Shown: one piece after another, positions 27,501 through 36,037 of the stretch
Position numbering within the stretch: the stretch's first letter is position 1
Layout of the letters: each line of letters opens with the position of its first letter
Source: an uncultured Faecalicoccus sp.
GTDB taxonomy: Bacteria > Bacillota_I > Bacilli_A > Erysipelotrichales > Erysipelotrichaceae
Assembly: GCA_902497095.1 (NCBI GenBank)
Contig: CABVDD010000007.1
Span: forward strand, 1 to 63,293
Direction: 5' to 3'
Length of the DNA: 63,293 bases
Position numbers and translations under genes: made by a program
Notes under the pieces: model-generated
Database searches by the model: none
The model's input: only the letters and a program-made list of their open reading frames with translations
Told to the model about the DNA's origin: nothing

Positions 27501-28207
27501 TGGCACAAGCTAATCAGGTCTTGATAGATGCACAAAGAACAGAGAAAAGTGTGCAAGAGGCAATGGATGCTTTGATGAAAAGTATCGTAGAACTTGTTAG
27601 TGTAGACGATGGATCATCTGTAAACAAAGCTGAGCTACAAAAAGAATTATCCGAAATAGCCCATTTAAAAGAAAAGAATTATACAAAAGAAAGTTGGAAT
27701 GCATTTACGAATATTTTTAAACAAGCCAATAAAATCTTAGAAGATCCAAAGTCTTCTCAAGGACAAGTGGATCAAATCGTGCAGGCATTAAAAGCAGCGG
27801 TATTAAATCTTGTGGAAAATGAGGACACTAAAGATGCGGTAGATATTTCTAAATTAGAATCTTTCTATGATGAATGTTTAGCGTATTATAAAGAAGAGAA
27901 TTATACAAAAGAAAATTGGAAACAATATAATCAAGCTTTACAACGCGCAAAAACGATATTGGAAGATTCGTCGGCAACACAAAAAGATGTAGATGATGCT
28001 TTAGATGCATTGATACATGCGGCGGCAAAATTAAATGCGGAAAAAGACACAGCATCTATAGCTCCTAAAAATCCATCTACGGGAAAGGAAAACACAATTC
28101 ATACTGGTCTGCTCATATCTCCAGTTATGTGGATTGCTTCATCCATAATTGCGATAGTTGCGATCGCGACTTTAGTTCTTATCAAAATAAGAAAAAAGCG
28201 TAAGTAA
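24560..28207 (+). pseudogene. C-terminal part of the GH101 gene: sandwich, CBM, seven FIVAR repeats, cell-wall anchor
   Basis: Continues the GH101 frame directly after the TGA (SQLVLQRKSENPQ). Order: the GH101 C-terminal beta domain, two carbohydrate-binding-like sandwiches, a FIVAR-like helical repeat, then an F5/8-type C domain (EYVLDGKENTIWHTKY). Six more FIVAR repeats of about 70 residues follow, each with a YTP-x-SW or YTKESW core. The end has NPSTG, a hydrophobic segment and IRKKRK, a sortase-type anchor of non-LPXTG form. No ribosome site precedes the first ATG (24623), so independent expression is doubtful. The intact protein would be about 2150 residues. Confidence 0.8.
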
Positions 28208-28226
28208 TTAAAATGTCATTACAAAT

Positions 28227-28260
28227 AACCTCTGGATTTTACTTTATATCCAGAGGTTTT
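28227..28260 (+). terminator. GH101 terminator
   Basis: Perfect 11-bp stem AACCTCTGGAT/ATCCAGAGGTT followed by T4; it may also serve the convergent GDPD gene. Confidence 0.88.
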
Positions 28261-28266
28261 GTCATT

Positions 28267-30050
28267 TTATGGGTTACATTGGACATATTCACTTTCATCT
28301 TCTGTCAAGGCAGGAAATCCAGGACATGTTGTTAAATATTCATTTTTAGTAACATGGTTTTCCTTAAACTGATTTACGGCATAGCTGACTTGATCACTGG
28401 CATCTCCAATGATGCCGCTGATTCCCATATTTAAATAATCGTTGATCGTCTCGATATCATCTACGGTCCACACATATACAGGAAGATCGTTATTTCGGGC
28501 ATCTTCTAAGAGCTGTGTATTGATCATGCTTTCTTCTACGGCAATAAAATCTGGAATAAAAGAATCATTCAATCGTATATTGATATGACCTAAATTTCCA
28601 AAAGCACAATAACCGATCCACCAGTCTGGTCTTTTGGAAGATAAAAGTTGAACACTTTCTTTATCCATGGACATAAACATGGCTTTATCATAAAAATCAT
28701 ACTTTTCTATCAGTTGTATCGTTTGTTCAATTGTTTCTTCTTGATCTCCTTCCAGTGGTTTGAATTCGATCAGAAGGCCAATTTGATTTTTAGAATTTTT
28801 TGCGGTTTGAATGGCTTGTTCTAAAGTAGGTATCTTAGCTTTATGACCATATCGATCACAAAGTGTTAATTCTTGTAATTGGTGTAAGGTGCAGTCTTTG
28901 ATTTCCAGATCCTTTCCAGTTAATCGTTTCAAATTGGTATCGTGACATACAACAAGTATATTATCTTTTGTCATTTGAATATCTATTTCCGCAAAGTCAG
29001 CATGATTTTCATCAGCTGCCAAAATGCCTTCCAAACTGTTTTCGACTTGGCTTATATCGCCACGATGCCCAATAGAATATGGTGGATGTACTAAAGGCCA
29101 TTGATGAAAATACATAATGATAAAAACCAGTATTCCGCATAAGAATAAGGCGCTGTATAACATTTTATGACGAAACAATTTCTTTTGTATACTTATTTTA
29201 TATTTGTTTTCAGAGACCTCAAACAGACACGTTGGATGAATAGCTTCTTGTTGTAATTGATTAGAAATGAAAAATATCTCTACCAATGTCCATATAATAG
29301 AATATGCGATAAACAACAAAGTACGCAATCTAAAATATGATGAAAATATAAAATAACGTAAAAAATAAAAATTAAAATCCGAAGATGTTAACAACAATTC
29401 TGGAAACATGTAAGTTTCCAAAACATAATACACGATAAAAATTCCGAAAAGAAGAATCCATAATTTAGGTGTATGAAGCATCTTGTGAATGGATTTCTTA
29501 CAAGCTTTAAAAAAAGAATCTTTTTGATAGATCATATAAAAAGGCACATAACTTAATAAGGCATACAAAATAAATAAAAGGACATAACCTATCAAAACAA
29601 GATAAGATCCAAATTGCATTTTTAAAGCTTCATTAATAATAAAAGATGGAATGGAAATACGTGGTAAAAAAGAAGAAATAAAACTTAAATGCCATAGAGG
29701 ATTTAATAATATGAAATATATACATAAAAAAGGAAATGCCTTTGAGTGTAAAAGTTTTAAATCTTGTATTGAAGAAAGACTTAGATTCTTCCAATCAATA
29801 TGCTGTTTATGTTTAAAACAATATACAAGTTTATAAATCACGATATATTCAAAGAAGATACGATGATACAGGCAATCGCAAAAAGAAATCCAGGTATCGA
29901 AAAAAGAGCGTACACCATATCAAAATTATACAAAATGGTATCACCAATAACATAACGCAGAAACCATCCTGTCAAAATGGATAAACAGGGAAGTACGATA
30001 CTATTCATCAATAATTTATAAAAAATCTCAAACTTCAAAATCTCTTTCAT
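28267..30050 (-). pseudogene. membrane-domain glycerophosphodiester phosphodiesterase, frameshifted
   Basis: The full gene starts at ATG 30050 (MKEILKFEIFYKLLMN, weak GGAAAAAG upstream). It encodes the membrane domain typical of this group, then a C-terminal GDPD domain with IGHRGD, VENSLEG, FAEIDIQMTKD and VVCHDTNLKRLTG. Metal-binding Glu and Asp and both catalytic His residues are intact. GDPD enzymes split glycerophosphodiesters, or modify lipoteichoic acid or glycolipid headgroups. The N-terminal frame ends at 29838. The downstream frame, in register upstream as FFEYIVIYKLVY, shows that one T is missing in a T-rich run near 29851-29858. An alternative GTG start at 29841 lacks a ribosome site. 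Confidence 0.8.
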
Positions 30051-30200
30051 AATCTTTTTCCAAAATACAATTATAAGACAATCTATTAAATTATAAAGAA
30101 AAAGAAATGTAAAATAAAAGAATTGAAATAAAAAAAGACAAAATTTATTCTTTTTTACTATAGAGAATTTGAAGATAGAATAAATTTCTTTTTTGATCAC

Positions 30201-30461
30201 AACACGGTAATTTTGAAACTAATAAATATAAAAGAATTCATATGCAAAGCTTTAAATAAGTTTTCACAAATAATTAAATGGAAGATGATTTTCTAAATTT
30301 AATCAAAGTGAGATACAAACTAATTTCAAGTTTTGTAATATATGAATGAAATTTAAAATCGATATCTTTTTATGGAATGACTTTTATATATTATTATATC
30401 TTTAGTTTTGTCTTATATTTTTTCACCCAGAAATAGATTTCTGTAAAAATTGAAAAAGTTC
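30201..30461. other. AT-rich intergenic stretch, nothing recognised
   Basis: About 260 bp of very AT-rich sequence between the GDPD gene and the tRNA promoter. No open frame with a ribosome site, no stable hairpin and no repeat was found on either strand. Confidence 0.6.
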
Positions 30462-30490
30462 TTGCATTTCTTTTGGATATTTCATATAAT
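30462..30490 (+). promoter_or_regulatory. tRNA operon promoter
   Basis: TTGCAT (30462-30467), 17-bp spacer, perfect TATAAT (30485-30490), 12 bp before tRNA-Cys. Confidence 0.85.
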
Positions 30491-30502
30491 ATCTAAGCAG
30501 CT

Positions 30503-30576
30503 GGTTCCGTAGCCAAGCGGTAAGGCAATAGACTGCAACTCTGTGATCATCGGTTCAAATCCGATCGGAACCTCCA
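30503..30576 (+). tRNA. tRNA-Cys (GCA)
   Basis: A 74-nt cloverleaf beginning GGTTCCG and ending CGGAACC-T-CCA. The anticodon loop CTGCAAC gives GCA. The T at the discriminator position is the expected Cys identity element, and CCA is encoded. The T-arm reads GGTTCAAATCC. It shares a transcript with tRNA-Leu, 5 nt downstream. Confidence 0.95.
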
Positions 30577-30581
30577 GAAAT

Positions 30582-30668
30582 GGGGTCGTGGCGGAATAGG
30601 CAGACGCAACGGACTTAAAATCCGTTGGGAGTAATCCCGTGTGGGTTCAAGTCCCACCGTCCCCACCA
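30582..30668 (+). tRNA. tRNA-Leu (UAA)
   Basis: An 87-nt class II tRNA with a long variable arm (TGGGAGTAATCCCGT) and anticodon loop CTTAAAA (UAA). It begins GGGGTCG and ends CGTCCCC-A-CCA, with one U-U mismatch in the acceptor stem. A at the discriminator position and encoded CCA are as expected for Leu. Confidence 0.95.
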
Positions 30669-30676
30669 TTTGTAAG

Positions 30677-30700
30677 AAAAGCTCGTCCAGAGCTTTTTTT
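30677..30700 (+). terminator. tRNA operon terminator
   Basis: AAAAGCTC/GAGCTTTT stem, short loop, T7. Confidence 0.92.
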
Positions 30701-30860
30701 ATTTTATAATATATATTCAATTCTTGTTTATGTTAACTTATATCCTTATGTATCAAATCCTTTTCTCTTATCAATAAAATCTCCAAATAGATGTAATGAA
30801 TATAGCTTAAATTTTTTTCTCAGGTTTCTGTGGCTTAGTAAATATCAAAAAGACAAGCTG

Positions 30861-30869
30861 TGTTATAAT
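30861..30869 (+). promoter_or_regulatory. extended -10 of priA, predicted leaderless transcript
   Basis: TGTTATAAT (30861-30869) is followed by TATTTC and then ATG at 30876. The spacing puts the transcript start on the ATG; there is no ribosome site. No good -35 is seen, as is usual with an extended -10. Confidence 0.6.
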
Positions 30870-30875
30870 TATTTC

Positions 30876-32999
30876 ATGTCTTATATTAATGTTTATATTG
30901 AGCACAATTCTTTGGCATTGAATACAACATTTACCTATGCTTGTGATCAAAACGTAGAAGTGGGATGTAGAGTAAAAGTCCCTTTTGGGGCACAAGATCT
31001 GATAGGATTTGTTGAAAGTATTGATGTAGAACCAAAAGTAAAACGTATAAAGTCTGTATTGGAAGTTATAGATTCTACTCCTCTTTTAAATAAAGAGTTA
31101 ATGGACTTGGCACATACAATTTCTAAAAACTATGTATGTTCCGTAATCTCTGTTTTAAAGACGATGCTTCCTCCAGCTTTACGTCCATCAAGTGTAGAAC
31201 ATAAAATTATCTATGAAGATTGGGCCGTGCTAAAGGATGAGACAATTTCTTTAACACCAAAACAAAAAGAGGCGTTTATGCAAATTCGTGATAAGCTTCC
31301 TATGAAGGCAAGTGTTTTAAGAAAACAGATTTCGCTATCACGTCCATTATTTGAAAAAGGTGTACTTTCTATTGAAAAGCGTATCAAAGAAAGTGTTGTA
31401 CCTATTGAAGAAGTTGATGATACTTCTTTTGTTTTGACAAAAGAACAACAATCGGCTATTGAATGCATTGAAAAAGGAAATCATCAAGTTTATTTGTTAC
31501 ATGGTGTAACGGGATCTGGAAAAACGGAAGTTTTTTTGCAATTGGCTCAAAAAGTTTTATCACAGGGTAAACAAGTATTATTTCTGGTACCGGAAATTGG
31601 ATTGACACCTATGATGATCCAGCGTGTTAAGGCAAGATTTCAAACAAAGATCGCAATTTATCATTCTTCATTAAATGCTCAGGAAAAATATGAACAATAT
31701 CAACTCGTACATGAAAACAAAGTATCTATCGTTGTGGGAACTAGAAGCAGTGTGTTCATGCCTTTTTCAAATCTGGGACTGATTTTGATGGATGAAGAAC
31801 ACGATTCCTCTTATAAACAAGATGCGATGCCAAGATATCATACACGGGATGTCGTATTGGAACGTGCCAAATTTCATCATTGTAAGGTAGTTTTATCAAG
31901 TGCGACACCAAGCCTGGATTCGTATGCACGTGCCTATAAAGGAGTTTATAAACTTGTGAATTTAACACAACGAATTTCATTGCAGATGCCAAAAATTCAT
32001 TTGGTAGATATGAAGCATGAAAGGGTAGATCAAGGTTTATCGGAAACGCTGATATCGGCTATCAAAAAGGCATTATCCCTTCATCAACAAGTTATTCTTC
32101 TATTGAATCGACGTGGTTATTTACCGATTGTCAAATGTACGCAATGTGAAGAAACTTTAACTTGTCCGGATTGTGGAATTGCTTTGACATATCATAAACA
32201 AGAAGATCTTTTAATGTGTCATTGTTGCGGTCGAGTCTTTCACTTTGATCATACTTGCCCTAAATGTCACTCGCATTCTTTTTACAAGTTAGGTATGGGA
32301 ACAGAGAAGTTAGAGGAAATTCTTCAGAATATGTTTTTACAGGCGCATATTGTTCGTATGGATGCCGATAGTACACGCAAAAAAAATGCACATGCCAGAT
32401 TATTGAAAGAATTTGAAGAAAAGGGAGATATTCTTGTTGGAACACAAATGGTGGCCAAAGGTTTGGATTATAAAAGAGTAAGTATAGTTGGAATCCTGCA
32501 AGCGGATGCCAGTTTAGCGCGTATTGATTATCAAAGTGCAGAAACGGCTTATTCTATGTTAGAGCAAGCAAGTGGTCGATGTGGTAGAGGCGATATAGAA
32601 GGACATGTATATATTCAAACTTTTGAACCGGATCATTATGTGATGCAAAGTGTGATTCGACATGATTATTTTTCTTTCTTTTCAAAAGAGATGAAACATC
32701 GTCATCTGGGTATGTACCCTCCATATGTGTATTTGTGTACTGTGATCTATCAAGATAAACATGAAGAAAAAGCTATGCAGATAGCGCAAGATGCAAAGGC
32801 CTATTTAAACGATCTAAAAGTACTTGGTCCGATTTCTATTTCCATGCGTCAACAAAAATCAAGAGTTCGTTTGGTAATCAAGGCAAAAGACAAGATGTAT
32901 CTAACGAAACGTGTATGGCAATTGGTACATCATCATATGCATTTAAAAACTACAGTTAAACAAGATATCAATATGTATCCGTTTGGTTTGGAGGAATAA
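30876..32999 (+). CDS. priA: primosomal replication restart helicase PriA
   Basis: A DNA helicase that reloads the replisome at stalled forks. The 707 residues show the N-terminal 3'-end-binding domain (YINVYIEHNSLALNTTFTYA), Walker A GVTGSGKTEV (about 210), DEEH (about 305), the zinc region with eight Cys (CTQCEETLTCPDCG, CHCCGRVFHFDHTCPKC, about 421-465), and helicase motifs VGTQMVAKGLDY and ASGRCGRG. The in-frame region further upstream belongs to the tRNA terminator and is not coding. The start at 30876 follows from alignment with the family N-terminus and from the promoter. rsmB follows 1 nt after the stop. Confidence 0.96.
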   Translation: MSYINVYIEHNSLALNTTFTYACDQNVEVGCRVKVPFGAQDLIGFVESIDVEPKVKRIKSVLEVIDSTPLLNKELMDLAHTISKNYVCSVISVLKTMLPPALRPSSVEHKIIYEDWAVLKDETISLTPKQKEAFMQIRDKLPMKASVLRKQISLSRPLFEKGVLSIEKRIKESVVPIEEVDDTSFVLTKEQQSAIECIEKGNHQVYLLHGVTGSGKTEVFLQLAQKVLSQGKQVLFLVPEIGLTPMMIQRVKARFQTKIAIYHSSLNAQEKYEQYQLVHENKVSIVVGTRSSVFMPFSNLGLILMDEEHDSSYKQDAMPRYHTRDVVLERAKFHHCKVVLSSATPSLDSYARAYKGVYKLVNLTQRISLQMPKIHLVDMKHERVDQGLSETLISAIKKALSLHQQVILLLNRRGYLPIVKCTQCEETLTCPDCGIALTYHKQEDLLMCHCCGRVFHFDHTCPKCHSHSFYKLGMGTEKLEEILQNMFLQAHIVRMDADSTRKKNAHARLLKEFEEKGDILVGTQMVAKGLDYKRVSIVGILQADASLARIDYQSAETAYSMLEQASGRCGRGDIEGHVYIQTFEPDHYVMQSVIRHDYFSFFSKEMKHRHLGMYPPYVYLCTVIYQDKHEEKAMQIAQDAKAYLNDLKVLGPISISMRQQKSRVRLVIKAKDKMYLTKRVWQLVHHHMHLKTTVKQDINMYPFGLEE

Positions 33000-33000
33000 T

Positions 33001-34215
33001 ATGCGATTATGGATTTTAAAAGCTTTGATGGAGGTTATCTGTCAAGGCCAATATTCAAATTTGTATTTGAAACATCATTTAAAAGAATGTCCGCCAAAAG
33101 ATAGAGCTTTGGCAACTCATATTTTTTATGGTACTTTACAAAACTATGGATATTTGAATTATTGTATAGATCAATATGTAAAAAAGAAGATTCCTAACCG
33201 AGTGCGTATTCTTTTGATCATGAGTGTCTATCAGCTCTTTTTTCTTGATAAGGTGCCTGTTTATGCGATCGTCAATGAGGCTGTTGAATTGACCAAAATT
33301 AAAAACCCATCTTTTAGTGGTTTAGTCAACGCTTGTTTACATCGTATTAAAAAGGAAGATATTGTTTTGCCAGATAATGAAGAAGAAGCACTTTCCGTTT
33401 TATATTCTGTTCCTAAATGGCTGGTGTGTATGTGGAAATCACAATATGGCATGCAACAAACAAAAGAGATGTTAACTTATGGAAATCAGATCCTTCCTAT
33501 TTATGTTCGAAGAAATGCACTACGAAGTAAACCGGAAGATTTTGATACAGCTACTTTTACACATGTGTATAAAGATTTATATATTTATCATGGAAATGAT
33601 GTTGCCTTACATCCTTACTATCGTCAGGGTATGATGAGCATTCAAGATATTGGAAGTTATGAAATTGCTTGTTTTGTAGGTGCAAAGCCTAAAATGTCTG
33701 TATTAGATACATGTGCAGCACCGGGTACGAAAACTATGGCTATGGCCGAACAGATGAATGATGATGGACAGATCATCAGCATGGATCTGCACTCGCATCG
33801 TGTACAGTTGATTCAAAATGATGCGCAAAGATTGGATCTACATTGTATAAAAACAATGTGTAAAGATGCTCGAGAATTAGAGGATCTGGGACTTTTTGAT
33901 CGAATTCTATGCGATGTTCCATGCAGCGGCTATGGCATATTGGCACGTAAACCGGATATTCGTTTGAAAATGAAATCACAAGATATGGATTCTTTAATTC
34001 CTTTACAACAAGAATTGTTGGAAAGCAGTTGTCATCATTTAAAGGAAAATGGACACTTGATCTATTCGACTTGTACGATCAACAAAAAAGAAAATGAAAA
34101 ACAGATCCAGACTTTTTTGAAACGCCATACAGACTTTGTATTACTGGAAGAGAAAACTATTTTTCCTGGTGAAGGACAAGATGGATTCTATATGGCAAAA
34201 CTTGAGAAACGATAA
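33001..34215 (+). CDS. rsmB: 16S rRNA (cytosine-967-C5)-methyltransferase RsmB
   Basis: Methylates C967 of 16S rRNA using S-adenosylmethionine. The 404-residue protein has an N-terminal NusB-like RNA-binding domain (residues 1-130) and a Rossmann methyltransferase domain: DTCAAPGTKTMAMAE (about 236), CDVPCSGYGILARKPD with the general Cys (about 304), and YSTCTINKKENE with the catalytic Cys (about 356). GGAGG sits directly before the ATG, inside the end of priA. It lies in the usual Firmicute order priA-(def-fmt)-rsmB-rlmN-prpC-prkC-rsgA-rpe-thiN; def and fmt are missing from this cluster. Confidence 0.95.
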   Translation: MRLWILKALMEVICQGQYSNLYLKHHLKECPPKDRALATHIFYGTLQNYGYLNYCIDQYVKKKIPNRVRILLIMSVYQLFFLDKVPVYAIVNEAVELTKIKNPSFSGLVNACLHRIKKEDIVLPDNEEEALSVLYSVPKWLVCMWKSQYGMQQTKEMLTYGNQILPIYVRRNALRSKPEDFDTATFTHVYKDLYIYHGNDVALHPYYRQGMMSIQDIGSYEIACFVGAKPKMSVLDTCAAPGTKTMAMAEQMNDDGQIISMDLHSHRVQLIQNDAQRLDLHCIKTMCKDARELEDLGLFDRILCDVPCSGYGILARKPDIRLKMKSQDMDSLIPLQQELLESSCHHLKENGHLIYSTCTINKKENEKQIQTFLKRHTDFVLLEEKTIFPGEGQDGFYMAKLEKR

Positions 34216-34222
34216 GATTCTC

Positions 34223-34231
34223 TGTTATAAT
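34223..34231 (+). promoter_or_regulatory. internal extended -10 promoter before rlmN
   Basis: TGTTATAAT between rsmB and rlmN, 23 nt before the rlmN start. It suggests that rlmN and the genes behind it have their own transcript in addition to read-through from priA-rsmB. Confidence 0.55.
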
Positions 34232-34254
34232 TTTTAGATGAATTGAGGTGGATT

Positions 34255-35298
34255 ATGCAAAGCCTTTACGACTTTAATTATGAACAAATACAAGAGTTGG
34301 CAAAAAGCTATGGATGGAAAGGATTTCGAGGACATCAGATCTTTCAGTGGTTATATCGCAATCGGGTGGATTCCATTGATGAAATGAGCAACTTAAGTAA
34401 AGAGACAAGAGAAATCTTAAAACAAGATTTTATTGTCAGTCCACTGCGTTTAGTGCGTAAACAAGTTTCTCATGATGGTACGACAAAATTTCTTTTTGCC
34501 TTGGAAGATGGTGCTTTGGTGGAAAGTGTCATGATGCTTTTTGATTATGGAAAAAGCATCTGCGTAACAACGCAAGTTGGATGTAATATGGGGTGTGCTT
34601 TTTGTGCCAGTGGTTTGACCAAGAAGAAAAGAAATTTGACAAGTGGCGAAATGGTAGCTCAATTTCTTTATGTGCAAAAAGAACTGGATAAGACACAAGA
34701 TCGTTTAAGTCATATCGTTGTGATGGGAACGGGTGAGCCCTTTGACAATTACGAAAATGTCATGAATTTTTTGGCAACGGTCAACCACAATCGCGGTCTA
34801 GGCATTGGTTCACGTCATATTACGATTTCTACTTGTGGTGTCGTTCCCAGAATTTATGATTTTGCCAATGAACATACACAATATAATTTGGCTATCTCTT
34901 TACATGCGCCAAACAATGCGTTACGAGATCAGTTGATGCCTATCAATCATGCGTATCCATTAGAAGAGTTGATGAAGGCACTAGACTATTATTGTCAGGA
35001 AAACAATCGTCGTTTAACCTTTGAATATATTTTATTGAAAGGGGTAAATGATTCTAAAAATCAAGCACATCAGCTGGCCAAGCTTTTAAAAGGTTATAAT
35101 GCCTATGTCAATCTCATTCCATATAATGCTGTTGATGAAAAAGGATTTAAAGGTGTTACACATGAAGAAGCTATGGTATTTTATGATACATTGATGAAGG
35201 ATGGTATACGCTGTACGATCCGTAAAGAACATGGCAATGATATTGATGCGGCTTGCGGACAACTTCGTATCAAGGAATTGAAAAGAGGTCAGAGTTAA
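34255..35298 (+). CDS. rlmN: 23S rRNA/tRNA adenine-C2 methyltransferase RlmN (radical SAM)
   Basis: A radical-SAM enzyme making 2-methyladenosine at A2503 of 23S rRNA and A37 of some tRNAs. The 347 residues include the [4Fe-4S] motif CNMGCAFCASG (about 110), MGTGEPFDNYENVM (about 160), and SLHAPNNALRDQLMPI. Catalytic Cys residues are expected near ISTCGVVP and the C-terminal DAACGQL. A GAGGTGG ribosome site fixes the start at 34255. The stop is directly followed by the prpC ATG. Confidence 0.97.
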   Translation: MQSLYDFNYEQIQELAKSYGWKGFRGHQIFQWLYRNRVDSIDEMSNLSKETREILKQDFIVSPLRLVRKQVSHDGTTKFLFALEDGALVESVMMLFDYGKSICVTTQVGCNMGCAFCASGLTKKKRNLTSGEMVAQFLYVQKELDKTQDRLSHIVVMGTGEPFDNYENVMNFLATVNHNRGLGIGSRHITISTCGVVPRIYDFANEHTQYNLAISLHAPNNALRDQLMPINHAYPLEELMKALDYYCQENNRRLTFEYILLKGVNDSKNQAHQLAKLLKGYNAYVNLIPYNAVDEKGFKGVTHEEAMVFYDTLMKDGIRCTIRKEHGNDIDAACGQLRIKELKRGQS

Positions 35299-36036
35299 AT
35301 GAGAGTATATGCGAATACGGATGTAGGATGTACCAGACAGCTAAACGAAGATGATTTTTGTGTTCTTCAAAATCAAAAAGATGATTTGTTGGCTATTGTC
35401 TGTGATGGAATTGGTGGTGCGGCTGCTGGAGAAGTAGCCAGTGCTTTGGCAGTATCGACTTTTCGAGAAGCTTTTTTAAAAGTAGACTCTTTTTATAGCG
35501 ACCAAGATGTAAATGAATGGATTCAGAACACTTTGGATCTGGCCAACGAAAGAATCTATCAAAAAAGCATGTCAAACAAAAAAGAAAGAGGTATGGGAAC
35601 CACTTGTGTTGGAACTTTGATAACACATGGAAAAACTTATATTTTCAACGTTGGAGATTCCCGTATCTATGCATATTATGATGATGGCTTGATTCAAATG
35701 AGTGAAGATCACAGTGTGATTGCGCAATTGATGAAAGAGGGAAAAATCACCAGTGAAGAGGCAAAAACGCATGCGCAGCGTAATACTTTGACAAATGCAT
35801 TGGGCGTTTGGCATGTATTTCGTGTAGATACAAATAAAATCGAATCCAACTATAAATCACTGTTGTTGTGCAGCGATGGCTTACATGGTTATGTAGAGCA
35901 CGATAAGATTTTTTCAATCGTTAAAAATACAAAGCTTTCCGTTCAAAAGAAAGTAGATACACTTATTTCAATGGCAATCGAGGCCGGCGGTTATGATAAT
36001 TGTACGGTTATACTGATTGAAAACGAGGAAAATTAA
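35299..36036 (+). CDS. prpC: PP2C-family protein Ser/Thr phosphatase
   Basis: A metal-dependent phosphatase that reverses PrkC phosphorylation. The 245 residues have the PP2C metal-ligand motifs: TRQLNEDDF (about 12-20), VCDGIGGAAAGE (about 34), GTTCVGTLI, VGDSRIYAYYDDGL (about 118), LLLCSDGLHGYV (about 192) and GGYDNCTVIL near the end. The ATG begins right after the rlmN stop without its own gap, so translation is coupled. The phosphatase-kinase gene pair is standard in Firmicutes. Confidence 0.95.
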   Translation: MRVYANTDVGCTRQLNEDDFCVLQNQKDDLLAIVCDGIGGAAAGEVASALAVSTFREAFLKVDSFYSDQDVNEWIQNTLDLANERIYQKSMSNKKERGMGTTCVGTLITHGKTYIFNVGDSRIYAYYDDGLIQMSEDHSVIAQLMKEGKITSEEAKTHAQRNTLTNALGVWHVFRVDTNKIESNYKSLLLCSDGLHGYVEHDKIFSIVKNTKLSVQKKVDTLISMAIEAGGYDNCTVILIENEEN

Positions 36037-36037
36037 T

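Noticed and set aside
24560..28207. An independent gene starting at ATG 24623
   Set aside because: No ribosome site or promoter precedes it, and the 21 codons before it continue the GH101 beta domain in the same frame.
29838..29862. Programmed -1 frameshift in the GDPD gene
   Set aside because: No X-XXY-YYZ slippery heptamer or downstream pseudoknot is evident; a missing T in a T-rich run is simpler.
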